Assembly: GCF_000721075.1 (NCBI RefSeq)
Contig: NZ_JOEQ01000011.1
Span: 62,001-126,000 of the forward strand
Direction of reading: 5' to 3'
Length of the DNA: 64,000 nucleotides
From: Streptosporangium amethystogenes
GTDB taxonomy: Bacteria > Actinomycetota > Actinomycetes > Streptosporangiales > Streptosporangiaceae
Made by a program: the position numbers and the translations under genes. This document shows positions 40,422 to 47,551 of this stretch, piece after piece. Below the pieces are notes generated by a model, which worked only from the letters and a program-made list of their open reading frames with translations, searched no databases and had not been told where the DNA came from. Positions within the stretch are counted from its first letter, which is position 1, and each line of letters begins with the position of its first letter.

Positions 40422-41422
40422 GCGCCGACCGTTCCGACGATGCCGTCGACCGTCTCCTTGAGCAGCACCGGCGCGCCCTCGTCGACGACCTCGACACGGT
40501 CCTCGACGTCGAAGCCGGGTTGCGCGAGGTCCTGCTCCAGTCCCGGCACTCCTCCCTCGTCGACGACCTCGACACCGTCCTCGACGTCGAAGCGGGCCTC
40601 ACCGCGATCCTGCCCGTCACGTCCCCACCGGTCACCCGGCCGGGACCGTCCGCGGCGGAACAGGATCCCGCCGCCACAGAGCGGTCTCTCGGCCTGGTCG
40701 ACCCCCAGGTCCGCCTGACCCTGCGGTGCCACCCCGATGTCGTCACCGCATCCCGCAACCTTGCCCATGCCAGTGCCCTCGCCCTGGCCGGCGCCGACGC
40801 GGGTGCCGTTGCCCACACCCTCGTTCTTGACCTCGCCCGTGCCGGCGCCTTCGCCCGCGCCCGTGCTCTCGACTCCGCCCTCGTCCTCGCCCTCGATCAC
40901 GCCCTCGACCTCGCCCGTGCCCTCAACCCCGTCCACGTCGACGTCCTCGACCTCGTCTACGCCCATGCCCACGCCCTCATCCGCGCCCTCGACCGTGCCC
41001 GCGCCCTTGCCGGTGACCTGGACCACGTCCCCGACATCGAGCGCGCTCTCCTCCGCGCCCGCGCCCTCGACGCCGACCTCGCTCACGATCTCGCCCGCGC
41101 CCACACCGGCGTCATCGTCGACCTGTGCGTGGCCGAGGTCCGGCAGGCCGTCGGCGAAGTACTGGGCCGGGAGCTTCCCCTCCGCGACGAGGACGCGACG
41201 AGGGCGTTCCTCGATGACTTCACGACGGCCGATCTGCGCACCGCCGACCTGAGCGGCATCGACATCGAGGGGGTGCGCTGGTCCGAGAGCGGAACGCGGT
41301 GGCCTGCCGAGGTGGATATCGAAGCCCTCAGGGCCCGGTCGGAGGAGGTCGGGACGGGGAGCGGCGTCCACGTCGTCCGGGCGGGGCCGGCGACGAGCCG
41401 TGACTTCGCCGATCTGGCGTGA
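40418..41422 (+). CDS. Repeat-rich alpha-helical protein coupled to the ECF sigma factor
   Basis: The protein has 334 residues. Residues 20-70 contain two copies of LVDDLDTVLDVEAGL, 26 residues apart. The centre (about 105-230) is a degenerate Leu/Ala/Asp/His heptad array (ALDSALVLALDHALDLARAL) likely to form a helical solenoid or coiled coil. The C-terminal 70 residues (DLRTADLSGIDIEGVRWSES, TRWPAEVDIEAL, RSEEVGTGSGVHVVRAG) form a separate compact module resembling tails on other actinobacterial effector-like proteins. No signal or membrane segment is seen. GTG 40418 overlaps the sigma stop. Function unknown. Confidence 0.72.
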   Translation: MSADRSDDAVDRLLEQHRRALVDDLDTVLDVEAGLREVLLQSRHSSLVDDLDTVLDVEAGLTAILPVTSPPVTRPGPSAAEQDPAATERSLGLVDPQVRLTLRCHPDVVTASRNLAHASALALAGADAGAVAHTLVLDLARAGAFARARALDSALVLALDHALDLARALNPVHVDVLDLVYAHAHALIRALDRARALAGDLDHVPDIERALLRARALDADLAHDLARAHTGVIVDLCVAEVRQAVGEVLGRELPLRDEDATRAFLDDFTTADLRTADLSGIDIEGVRWSESGTRWPAEVDIEALRARSEEVGTGSGVHVVRAGPATSRDFADLA

Positions 41423-41653
41423 TCGATCGACGCACCTTCCGGGGGTCGGCGGCGACCAGGGTGATGGCGGAGATCTTCCATGCGCCTGTGAGGCGTCGAG
41501 CGGCTGCTCATCGATGGGGGCGGGCATCGTTGACGGTTCCCGGGTTCGGCAGTCACTTTTTGGTCTGACAAAAACCCTTATACGATCATCAACTCCTTCT
41601 GTCCTCGCGGGGTCCGAGGGCTTCGGGGGACGTCGATGATCGGAAAGGAACAC

Positions 41654-42055
41654 ATGAACACTCGGAGCAGGTTCGCGGTTCTGGCGGGCGCGCTGATGGT
41701 CTCCACCTGTCTGGTCGCCGCTCCGGCCCAGGCGAACGCGGCGGCCCCCTGCGGCGGCTACCGCCTGATCGACACCTACAGGATCCCCAAGTCCGGCCCG
41801 AAGAAGGGCGTCATCGAGCTCTACTACAACTCCGGCAACGGAAAGAACTGCGCCATCGCCCGAGGTTCCAGGGTCGCTGTGACCAACAAGGCGGTGACCC
41901 TCAGCCTCACCGGTGGCGGGCAGGCCGCCCACGAGCACGGGCGGTTCGCGCAGTACGCGGGCCCGGTGTACATCTCGGCCCGGAGCAAGTGCATCGACAT
42001 CACGGGAGTGATCGGTAAGGCCGTGCGCACCGTGCGCGGGGTTCACTGCGGATAG
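41654..42055 (+). CDS. Secreted spore-associated protein A-like protein
   Basis: The 133-residue product has signal peptide MNTRSRFAVLAGALMVSTCL to AQANAAA. The mature part begins APCGGYRLIDTYRIP and has GVIELYYNSGNGKNCAIA, HGRFAQYAGPVYISARSKCI and GVHCG. The Cys spacing and YAGPVY block match Streptomyces spore-associated protein A, giving two predicted disulfides. AAAGGAACAC precedes ATG 41654. It follows an AT-rich promoter-like stretch near 41555-41590. The molecular role of this family is poorly known. Confidence 0.78.
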   Translation: MNTRSRFAVLAGALMVSTCLVAAPAQANAAAPCGGYRLIDTYRIPKSGPKKGVIELYYNSGNGKNCAIARGSRVAVTNKAVTLSLTGGGQAAHEHGRFAQYAGPVYISARSKCIDITGVIGKAVRTVRGVHCG

Positions 42056-42128
42056 CAGATCTCGCACGCGGAAGTGACGTTCCTCGCGTGACCGGCTTCC
42101 GGAAGTACGGCCGGTCGACCACGGTGAC

Positions 42129-42175
42129 GGACAGCAGAGAAGCGGGGTTGTCGACGCCCCGCTCCTCCGCTGTCC
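42129..42175. terminator. Two-tier hairpin terminator
   Basis: GCGGGG/CCCCGC inner stem inside an outer GGACAGC/GCTGTCC stem. It lies between the secreted-protein gene and the convergent RiPP precursor gene and can serve both. Confidence 0.65.
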
Positions 42176-42191
42176 ATTGTCGCGGTTGTGG

Positions 42192-42320
42192 CTAATGACC
42201 GCATCGGCTACAGGTGTTTCCACCGCAGCGGTCCGGTGCCTGGGCAGAGGTGAGATCGACGACGGGCTCGAACACGAACGTTTGATCGGTGGTGACGTCG
42301 ACCGGTGTCTCTGTGTTCAT
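42192..42320 (-). CDS. RiPP precursor peptide of the MNIO cluster (42 aa)
   Basis: The peptide is MNTETPVDVTTDQTFVFEPV, then VDLTSAQAPDRCGGNTCSRC and GH. It has an acidic, Thr/Val-rich leader of about 30 residues and a C-terminal core with Cys32, Cys37 and Cys40 (C-x4-C-x2-C-G-H). GGAAAGGAAG stands before ATG 42320. Short Cys-tailed peptides next to DUF692 enzymes are the established substrates of MNIO-type RiPP modification. This makes it the obvious candidate, with cysteine side chains as modification sites. It is the last gene after DUF692 and its partner, 138 bases downstream. Confidence 0.8.
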   Translation of the reverse strand: MNTETPVDVTTDQTFVFEPVVDLTSAQAPDRCGGNTCSRCGH

Positions 42321-42337
42321 GGGCTTCCTTTCCCCGT

Positions 42338-42360
42338 GTGACCCACCGTGGGCGGGTCAC
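42338..42360 (-). promoter_or_regulatory. Hairpin in the leader of the precursor gene
   Basis: GTGACCC-N9-GGGTCAC, a 7-bp stem between the partner gene stop and the precursor ribosome site. It could act as an mRNA processing or stability element, raising precursor over enzyme levels. Confidence 0.4.
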
Positions 42361-42458
42361 GGCTCGACGACCCGTTGCCGGGCCGATTTCCGCGCCGTTC
42401 GGGTGACCTCCGTGAGGTCGGCGCGGAGCCTGATGGGGACGGCCCTCGGGGAGCCGCC

Positions 42459-43232
42459 TCAGTAACGGTCAGGGACGAGGTTCAGCACGCCGGCCGCCGC
42501 TAACCGGGTGAGTATGCCGGTGACCTGGTCGGGATCGGCGCCGACCGCCGCGACCACCTCCGCCGCGTTCCGGGTGCCGTCGCAGTGGTCCAGCAGGGTG
42601 GCGGTGGCGTCGTTGATCCGGTAGACCCGGACGGCCGGTTCACCCCACTGGCGTCGCAGCAGGATCGACGTGTGCCGGGCGGGTAGTCGCGAGGGCGGCA
42701 CCCCGGCGGTGACGTCGTGATCGAAGGAGGCGGTCCGGACGGCAGGGGAGACGCTGAGCATCCCACGTACCGGTCCGTCCGGAGCGAGGACCGGTTCTCC
42801 GGCTGCCTGGGCGGCCCGCCGGTCACCGGCGAGTCGTCCGCACAGCAGTTCGTAGCGGGCGAAGTCGACCAGTGGCGCCGGCACCCGGCCGTCGATCCAC
42901 GTCACCAGCTGCCCGGCCTCCCCGGAATCCACAACCCCCTCGCCCGGTCGCGGCCGGCGAACGGTGGCGGCGGCGAACCCGTCCAGCAGTTCCGGGTGGT
43001 GGGCCTTCAGCTCGGCGACGGTGGCGGGCAGGCAGGCCGTCACCTTCTGTACCAGCTTGCCGCGGACACTCTCGCCGGTGACCCGGAATCCCGCGGGGGA
43101 GGCGCCGGTCAGCATGGCCAGCTCGGTGTCGCTCAGCCGGTAACGGCGCCGCAGCAGGGCGGGGTGCTCACGCAACGTCGCCAGCTCGGACTCACGGGTC
43201 AGCACCGCCGCCAGTGCCTCCAGCAGGCCCAT
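42459..43232 (-). CDS. MNIO partner protein with RRE-like C-terminus
   Basis: The protein has 257 residues. The N-terminal half (MGLLEALAAVLTRESELATL, RYRLSDTELAMLTGASPAGF, VTACLPATVAELKAHHPELL) resembles the helical DUF2063-like/HvfC and MbnC/TglI-type partners of DUF692 enzymes. The C-terminal 60 residues (YRINDATATLLDHCDGTRNA, AEVVAAVGADPDQVTGILTR) look like a PqqD-type winged helix, the RiPP recognition element. Its ATG overlaps the DUF692 stop (TGATG). It probably binds the precursor leader and presents it to the MNIO. Confidence 0.75.
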   Translation of the reverse strand: MGLLEALAAVLTRESELATLREHPALLRRRYRLSDTELAMLTGASPAGFRVTGESVRGKLVQKVTACLPATVAELKAHHPELLDGFAAATVRRPRPGEGVVDSGEAGQLVTWIDGRVPAPLVDFARYELLCGRLAGDRRAAQAAGEPVLAPDGPVRGMLSVSPAVRTASFDHDVTAGVPPSRLPARHTSILLRRQWGEPAVRVYRINDATATLLDHCDGTRNAAEVVAAVGADPDQVTGILTRLAAAGVLNLVPDRY

Positions 43233-44092
43233 CAGACACTCCCCGCCAGCAGGGTTCGAGCCCGGTCGATCTCCGCCAGCAGCTCGTACGGATCGTCGGG
43301 GAAGTTCCGGTCCCGTTCCACCAGGGTGGCCTGAACGGTGGTGCGGCCCACCAGTTCGGCCAGCAGCTCCCACACCCGGGGCGGTACCGGTTCACCATGG
43401 GTGTCGAGGGACGGCTCGCCGTCGTCCGAGTCCTCACCGCCCGCCAGATGCACCTGCGCCACCCGCTCCACCGGGATGGTGCCGAGGAACTCCAGTGGAT
43501 CGAAATCGTGATTGCGGGCGTTGATGTCGAGATTGGTCAGGTCCAGTAACAGATGACACTCGCAGTTCTCCATCACCTCGGCGATGAACTGCGCCTCGCT
43601 GAGCGGGCCGGCCAGATCCACGTAGTAGGTGATGTTCTCCAGCAGGAACGGTGCCCCCACCGCGTCCTGCACCCGCTGTGCCCGGCGTCCCAGCCGGCAT
43701 GCCGTCTGGCGGGTACGGGGCAGCGGCACGAGCACCCCGAGCGCCACCTGATCGGTCCGGGTGAAACAGAGATGGTCGCTGAACCACGGCGCGTCGATCT
43801 CGGCGACCAGAGCCGCCAGCGCCTCAAGGTAGTCCCCGTCGACCTCGCTGTCCGACCCGATGGACATCTCCACCCCGTGCGGCACGATCGGGAACCGGGT
43901 GGCCAGCGCGCGCAACCGTTCCCGCCGGTCGGCCGGGGCGAACAGGAAGTGCTCAGTGATCACTTCCAGCCAGTCGATCCGGTCGGCGTGCTGGTCGATC
44001 ATCTCTGCGAGCTCGGCCCGGTAACCCAGGCCCGAGCCCAACTCGGGCAGTCCGAACACCGTGCACCCCCAAGATCCGGCGTGTGTCGCCAT
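43232..44092 (-). CDS. DUF692 multinuclear iron oxygenase (MNIO), RiPP-modifying
   Basis: The 286-residue TIM-barrel protein has expected metal-ligand motifs: DWLEVITEHFL (Glu/His), FPIVPHGVEMSIGS (His), APWFSDHLCFTR (Asp-His), PFLLENITYYVD (Glu-Asn), LLLDLTNLDINARN (Asp/Asn), VAQVHLAGGED (His). These match MbnB/TglH/ChrH-family enzymes, which use mixed-valent iron and O2 to remodel cysteine or C-terminal residues. The start at 44092 has a weak ribosome site. It heads an operon with its partner and the precursor. Confidence 0.9.
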   Translation of the reverse strand: MATHAGSWGCTVFGLPELGSGLGYRAELAEMIDQHADRIDWLEVITEHFLFAPADRRERLRALATRFPIVPHGVEMSIGSDSEVDGDYLEALAALVAEIDAPWFSDHLCFTRTDQVALGVLVPLPRTRQTACRLGRRAQRVQDAVGAPFLLENITYYVDLAGPLSEAQFIAEVMENCECHLLLDLTNLDINARNHDFDPLEFLGTIPVERVAQVHLAGGEDSDDGEPSLDTHGEPVPPRVWELLAELVGRTTVQATLVERDRNFPDDPYELLAEIDRARTLLAGSV

Positions 44093-44556
44093 CCAGGGAT
44101 CCCGCGTCGCCAGCTAGTCCGTCAGTACTCCCGAATGATTCCCGGGCCCGTTCCCGCCACACTCACCTGACTGGCAAATGCTTAATTATGCCGAAAAAAG
44201 CTGATATATACCGAAATATGAAAAGCGTTGGTGATGGATTGCCGGCGGCTGTGCAGATCCAATCTTCGAAAGATCTCGGATATGCAGGCCGGGGAGCTCT
44301 TCCCCTCGGACCCCGGAGCTCCTCCACCGAGGCTCTCCCCGGAGCGGTCAGCTGCTTTCGCGGTGGTCGCGGACGGTGCGCGCCCGCGAACCGGCCGTGG
44401 AGCCCGACGCCCACCGGCCCGGCGAGGACGGTGGCGAACGCGCCATGGGCGGCGCGCCGCTCCTCACTGTTCCGGACCTGCTGGGCGGCCATAAGGTGGG
44501 ATTCCAATAACTTCATATCCGCGCCGGCGCCCCCGCCGGCCGGGAAGGGGTGACCG
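44093..44556. other. Divergent intergenic region upstream of the MNIO operon
   Basis: This 464-base region contains an unusually AT-rich island (44170-44230, TTAATTATGCC, GATATATACCGAAATATG) that probably carries the MNIO operon promoter on the minus strand. Short frames on both strands (for example MKLLESHLMAAQQ at 44516, minus) have no clear ribosome site or family features. Confidence 0.4.
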
Positions 44557-44949
44557 ATGACGGCCCTGGGCGGATTCCATCACGTCAAACTGCCGGTCTC
44601 GGACGTGCGCAAGAGCGTCGAGTGGTACGGGCGGGTGCTCGGCCTTGAGGTGGCGATCGAGTTCGTCGAGGCGGGCGTGCTGCGCGGTGTGGCGCTGCGC
44701 GACCGGGACGGCACCCTGATGCTGGCGCTGCGCGAGGAGCCACGGCTGGCCGGGGAACTGCGCGGGTTCGACCCCGTCGCACTCGGCGTACCGACCTACG
44801 ACGCGCTGGTGGAGTGGTCGGATCACCTTGACGCCGTCGGCGCGGCCCACTCCGGAATCGCCGAGGCCAGCATCGGATGGCTGATCAGCGGGGTGACCGA
44901 CCCCGACGGCATCGAGATCCGCCTCTACACCATGGGAAAACGCGGGTGA
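44557..44949 (+). CDS. VOC-superfamily (glyoxalase/bleomycin-resistance-fold) protein
   Basis: The 130-residue single VOC domain begins GGFHHVKLPVSDVRKSVEWY and has LGLEVAIEFVEAG and the C-terminal VTDPDGIEIRLYTM, including metal-ligand Glu and His positions. The fold includes glyoxalases, dioxygenases and antibiotic-binding proteins; no specific one is indicated. GGAAGGGG precedes the ATG. Confidence 0.85.
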   Translation: MTALGGFHHVKLPVSDVRKSVEWYGRVLGLEVAIEFVEAGVLRGVALRDRDGTLMLALREEPRLAGELRGFDPVALGVPTYDALVEWSDHLDAVGAAHSGIAEASIGWLISGVTDPDGIEIRLYTMGKRG

Positions 44950-45009
44950 ACCCACCCCTGACCCACCGGCTGCCAGGACGGCGCGGGGCCGCCGGTGGGT
45001 CCTCGGCGC

Positions 45010-45381
45010 TCAGCCGGCCGGATCGCGCGCGTCCTCTCCGGGCACCGGGCCGGGACGCATCACCACGGTGAGCAGGACAGCGGAGTCGTCGAGCGCGGTC
45101 AGGCTGTGTCGCTCCGCCGGGATGGCCACGTGGTCACCTGCCCTCCCCTCCCAGCTGTCCTGGCCGGTCGCCAGGCGTACGCGTCCGTGCAGCACCTGCA
45201 GGGTGGCCTCGCCGGGGCTCTCGTGGTCGTCGAGGCGCCGTCCGGCGGCGAGCGCGAGCAGCGTCTGACGCAGGGAGTTCCGGCGTCCGCCGTGGACGGT
45301 GTGGGCGCTGCGCCCACTCGCGGCTTTTCGTGCCGCGGTCAGGTGCTCGTTCGTCAGGGTGGTCAGAGAGGTCGTCAGCAT
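45010..45381 (-). CDS. Cupin-domain protein
   Basis: The 123-residue single cupin has GRRLDDHESPGEATLQVLHG and GDHVAIPAERHSLTALDDSA. The first motif reads D/H-E rather than HxH, so metal binding is uncertain. It is the last gene of a three-gene minus-strand unit with a four-helix membrane protein and an HTH regulator. GAAGGGAACC precedes the ATG. Unknown function; ligand sensing or small-molecule binding is typical. Confidence 0.82.
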   Translation of the reverse strand: MLTTSLTTLTNEHLTAARKAASGRSAHTVHGGRRNSLRQTLLALAAGRRLDDHESPGEATLQVLHGRVRLATGQDSWEGRAGDHVAIPAERHSLTALDDSAVLLTVVMRPGPVPGEDARDPAG

Positions 45382-45407
45382 GGTGGTTCCCTTCTATCCT
45401 GGTCGGT

Positions 45408-45833
45408 TCACGCCGTCAGCAGCAGGATGCCGGTGACGAGCAGGGCGGCGACCTTGGCGGTCTCAAGGACGATGTAGGCGTGGTGGTCCTTCGAGCGTGG
45501 GGCGTCCTCACCAGCGAGGACACGGTCGGTGCGCCGGGTCAGCCGTGGCCGGACCAGACCGAGCTGCACCGCCAGGACCGCGACGGTGACGGCGGCGGCG
45601 ACCACCGTCCCGGTTGGTGGGCCGGCAATGAGGATCATGACGATGAGCGCCGCGGCGAGGACGGCCTCGACGGTGTTGAGGGCGCGGAAGACCAGCCGGC
45701 CGATCCCGAGCCCGACGCGCAGGTCCACCCCGGGCGCGCGGAACTTCAGCGGTGCCTCCAGGAACGAGATGGCCAGCACCATCCCGAGCCAGACGAACGT
45801 CACGCCGGTGGCGGCGGCCGATGCCGGGGTCAT
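45408..45833 (-). CDS. Four-helix integral membrane protein, unknown function
   Basis: The 141-residue product has four hydrophobic segments: GVTFVWLGMVLAISFLEAPL, VEAVLAAALIVMILIAGP, GTVVAAAVTVAVLAVQLGLV and LETAKVAALLVTGILLLTA. The conserved SFLEAPLKF near the N-terminus and a middle VRPRLTRRTD loop recall small DUF4149-like membrane proteins. AAAGGAACC precedes ATG 45833. It sits in an operon with a Cys-containing regulator, hinting at a redox or gas-related function. Confidence 0.72.
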   Translation of the reverse strand: MTPASAAATGVTFVWLGMVLAISFLEAPLKFRAPGVDLRVGLGIGRLVFRALNTVEAVLAAALIVMILIAGPPTGTVVAAAVTVAVLAVQLGLVRPRLTRRTDRVLAGEDAPRSKDHHAYIVLETAKVAALLVTGILLLTA

Positions 45834-45867
45834 CCGTGGTTCCTTTCTCCGTCGCGGGCGTTGCCGG

Positions 45868-46626
45868 TCACCGGGTGCCGTCCGCTGTCGTGAGGTGTGC
45901 GAGGCACAGGTCGGGTTCGGCGAACGGGACGAGCCGGTCCACGGTCACCTGGGCGCCGAGCGCCGCCATCGCCCCCCGCATCAGCCCCAGGTGCAGCGGG
46001 CAGATCACCGCGGCCTGGGTGCCGACCAGCTCGACGAACGGGCAGTGCCGCAACCCGATCCGCCGCGGATCGCCCGCCGGCTGTTCCTCCGGCGCGAACC
46101 CGAGGTCGTCGAGCAGCCGTACCAGCTCGCGCACCGCCTCCCCGCGGGAGAGGGCGGCGGACGGAGCGGGCCGGTCGACCAGGAAACCGCCCCAGGCACG
46201 TCCTGCCTCGGTGGCCCTGGCGGCGGGGTCCGGGCCGGCGGCCAGGTTGCCGGCCAGGATTTCGGCGAGCAGGCGGTAGTTGCGCGGCCCGCCGAGATCC
46301 ATCCCGGGCCGTGCCCGGAACACCAGTGGCGGCCGGCCGGGACCGGTGGGCGCCGCGTGGACCCGCTCGACCTGGCCCGTCTCCGCCAGGGCGTCGAGAT
46401 GGAACCGCACCGTGTTGGGATGAACATCGAGTCGCGCGGCGATGTCGCCGATGCCGAGCGGTGAGGTGGATTCGCGGAGCATCGTCAGGATGAGCCCTCG
46501 ACGGCCGGTCGCCGGCGCCACGGGGCGTTCGGCGGTCCGGGCGCCTCGTGCGGGCGCCCCTTCGGGCGTCGCGCCGCCCGAACCGTCGGCGTCATCGGTC
46601 CCGTGAGGTTTCCGTCGTCCGGTCAC
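45868..46626 (-). CDS. Winged-HTH regulator with conserved cysteines (SufR/ArsR-like)
   Basis: The protein has 252 residues and a disordered 40-residue N-terminus. The HTH is PLGIGDIAARLDVHPNTVRF followed by HLDALAETGQVERV. The C-terminal domain has cysteines in GLRHCPFVELVG, AVICPLHLGLMRGAM and DLCLAHL. This NCPF...C..H..L...C pattern recurs in SufR-type regulators that bind an iron-sulfur cluster, although cluster binding here is inference. GTG 46626 is the start. The AT-rich stretch at 46695-46725 should hold its promoter. Confidence 0.8.
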   Translation of the reverse strand: MTGRRKPHGTDDADGSGGATPEGAPARGARTAERPVAPATGRRGLILTMLRESTSPLGIGDIAARLDVHPNTVRFHLDALAETGQVERVHAAPTGPGRPPLVFRARPGMDLGGPRNYRLLAEILAGNLAAGPDPAARATEAGRAWGGFLVDRPAPSAALSRGEAVRELVRLLDDLGFAPEEQPAGDPRRIGLRHCPFVELVGTQAAVICPLHLGLMRGAMAALGAQVTVDRLVPFAEPDLCLAHLTTADGTR

Positions 46627-46783
46627 GTCCGCCTCACGCCCCCCGCGGCGGCAGCGCCGTGCAGGGGAGCCCTGTCCCGTAGGTCATGTCCTGAGTTTAC
46701 CCAAAGAAAAATTGTATAAATAGCCTCGACGGGAGGAACGTGATGCCCGACCAGACGGGACGGACCGGGGCACGGGCCCGTGC

Positions 46784-46801
46784 GTTAACGCCGCTGTTAC
46801 C
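46784..46801. promoter_or_regulatory. Direct-repeat box before the response regulator
   Basis: GTTAAC-GCCGCT-GTTACC, 24 bases before the response-regulator start. A nearly identical box (GTTAAC-N6-GTTCAC) precedes the S41 protease gene at 50202-50219. The 12-bp periodicity fits an OmpR-type dimer site, suggesting autoregulation. Confidence 0.55.
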
Positions 46802-46824
46802 GGTGGTCGGATACGACTTCGATC

Positions 46825-47478
46825 ATGCGAATACTGGTGGTGGAGGACGAGCGGGATCTGGCCGACCTGGTGGCGATGGGGTTGCAGCGGCACGCGATGG
46901 CGGTCGACGTGGCCTACGACGGCGAGGCCGCGGTGGAACGGCTGGCCGTCAACGACTACGACGTGCTGGTGCTGGACCGGGACCTGCCCGGGATACCCGG
47001 CGACGTGATCTGCCGGGATCTGGTGCGGGCCGGGGCACGTACCCGCGTCCTGATGCTGACCGCGGCCGCGTCGGTGCCCGAACGGGTCGCCGGGCTGGGG
47101 TTGGGGGCCGACGACTACCTGCCCAAACCCTTCGACTACACCGAACTGGTGGCGCGGGTGCGGGCCCTGGGACGGCGCAGCCAGGCGCCGCTGCCACCGG
47201 TGCTGGAACGGCACGGGATCGTGCTGGACCCCCAGCGGATGCAGGTCTCCCGCGACGGCCGCTTCCTGAGGCTGTCGCTGAAGGAGTACGCGGTGCTGGA
47301 GGTGCTGATGCGGGCGAACGGGAGCGTGGTGAGCGCCGAGACGCTGCTGGAGTCGGCGTGGGACGAGCACGTCGACCCGTTCACCACCGTGGTGCGCGTC
47401 ATCATCAGCCGGTTGCGCGCCAAGCTCGGCGACCCGCCGTGCATCAGGACCGTGCCGGGCGCCGGGTACCTGCTGTGA
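46825..47478 (+). CDS. OmpR-family response regulator
   Basis: The 217-residue protein has a receiver domain with RILVVEDERDLADLV, the phospho-acceptor Asp in DVLVLDRDLPGIPGD, LMLTAAAS and YLPKPFDY. The C-terminal winged helix has LSLKEYAVLEVLMRANGSVV and VRVIISRLRAKLGDPPCIRT. It is followed 73 bases later by its sensor kinase. Direct-repeat boxes upstream of itself and of the S41 protease suggest the regulon. Confidence 0.95.
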   Translation: MRILVVEDERDLADLVAMGLQRHAMAVDVAYDGEAAVERLAVNDYDVLVLDRDLPGIPGDVICRDLVRAGARTRVLMLTAAASVPERVAGLGLGADDYLPKPFDYTELVARVRALGRRSQAPLPPVLERHGIVLDPQRMQVSRDGRFLRLSLKEYAVLEVLMRANGSVVSAETLLESAWDEHVDPFTTVVRVIISRLRAKLGDPPCIRTVPGAGYLL

Positions 47479-47551
47479 CCCGGCGTACGGCCCGGGAACG
47501 TTCGGGGCCGGATGTCCGCCGTGGCCCGGCGTACGGTCTGGGAACTCCGCC

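Noticed and set aside
40478..40596. Direct DNA repeats considered as a CRISPR-like or mobile repeat
   Set aside because: Only two copies, 78 bp (26 codons) apart and in frame; they encode the LVDDLDTVLDVEAGL protein repeats.
40301..42223. 640-codon minus-strand frame with GEGEGTG-like repeats
   Set aside because: Antisense of the Leu/Ala/Asp heptad tract; the plus-strand frame is coupled to the sigma gene and has a natural start.
44163..44516. Minus-strand 117-codon frame upstream of the MNIO gene as a second RiPP precursor
   Set aside because: No clear ribosome site, Arg/Pro-rich middle typical of non-coding GC-rich DNA, and no Cys-rich tail like the precursor at 42192.
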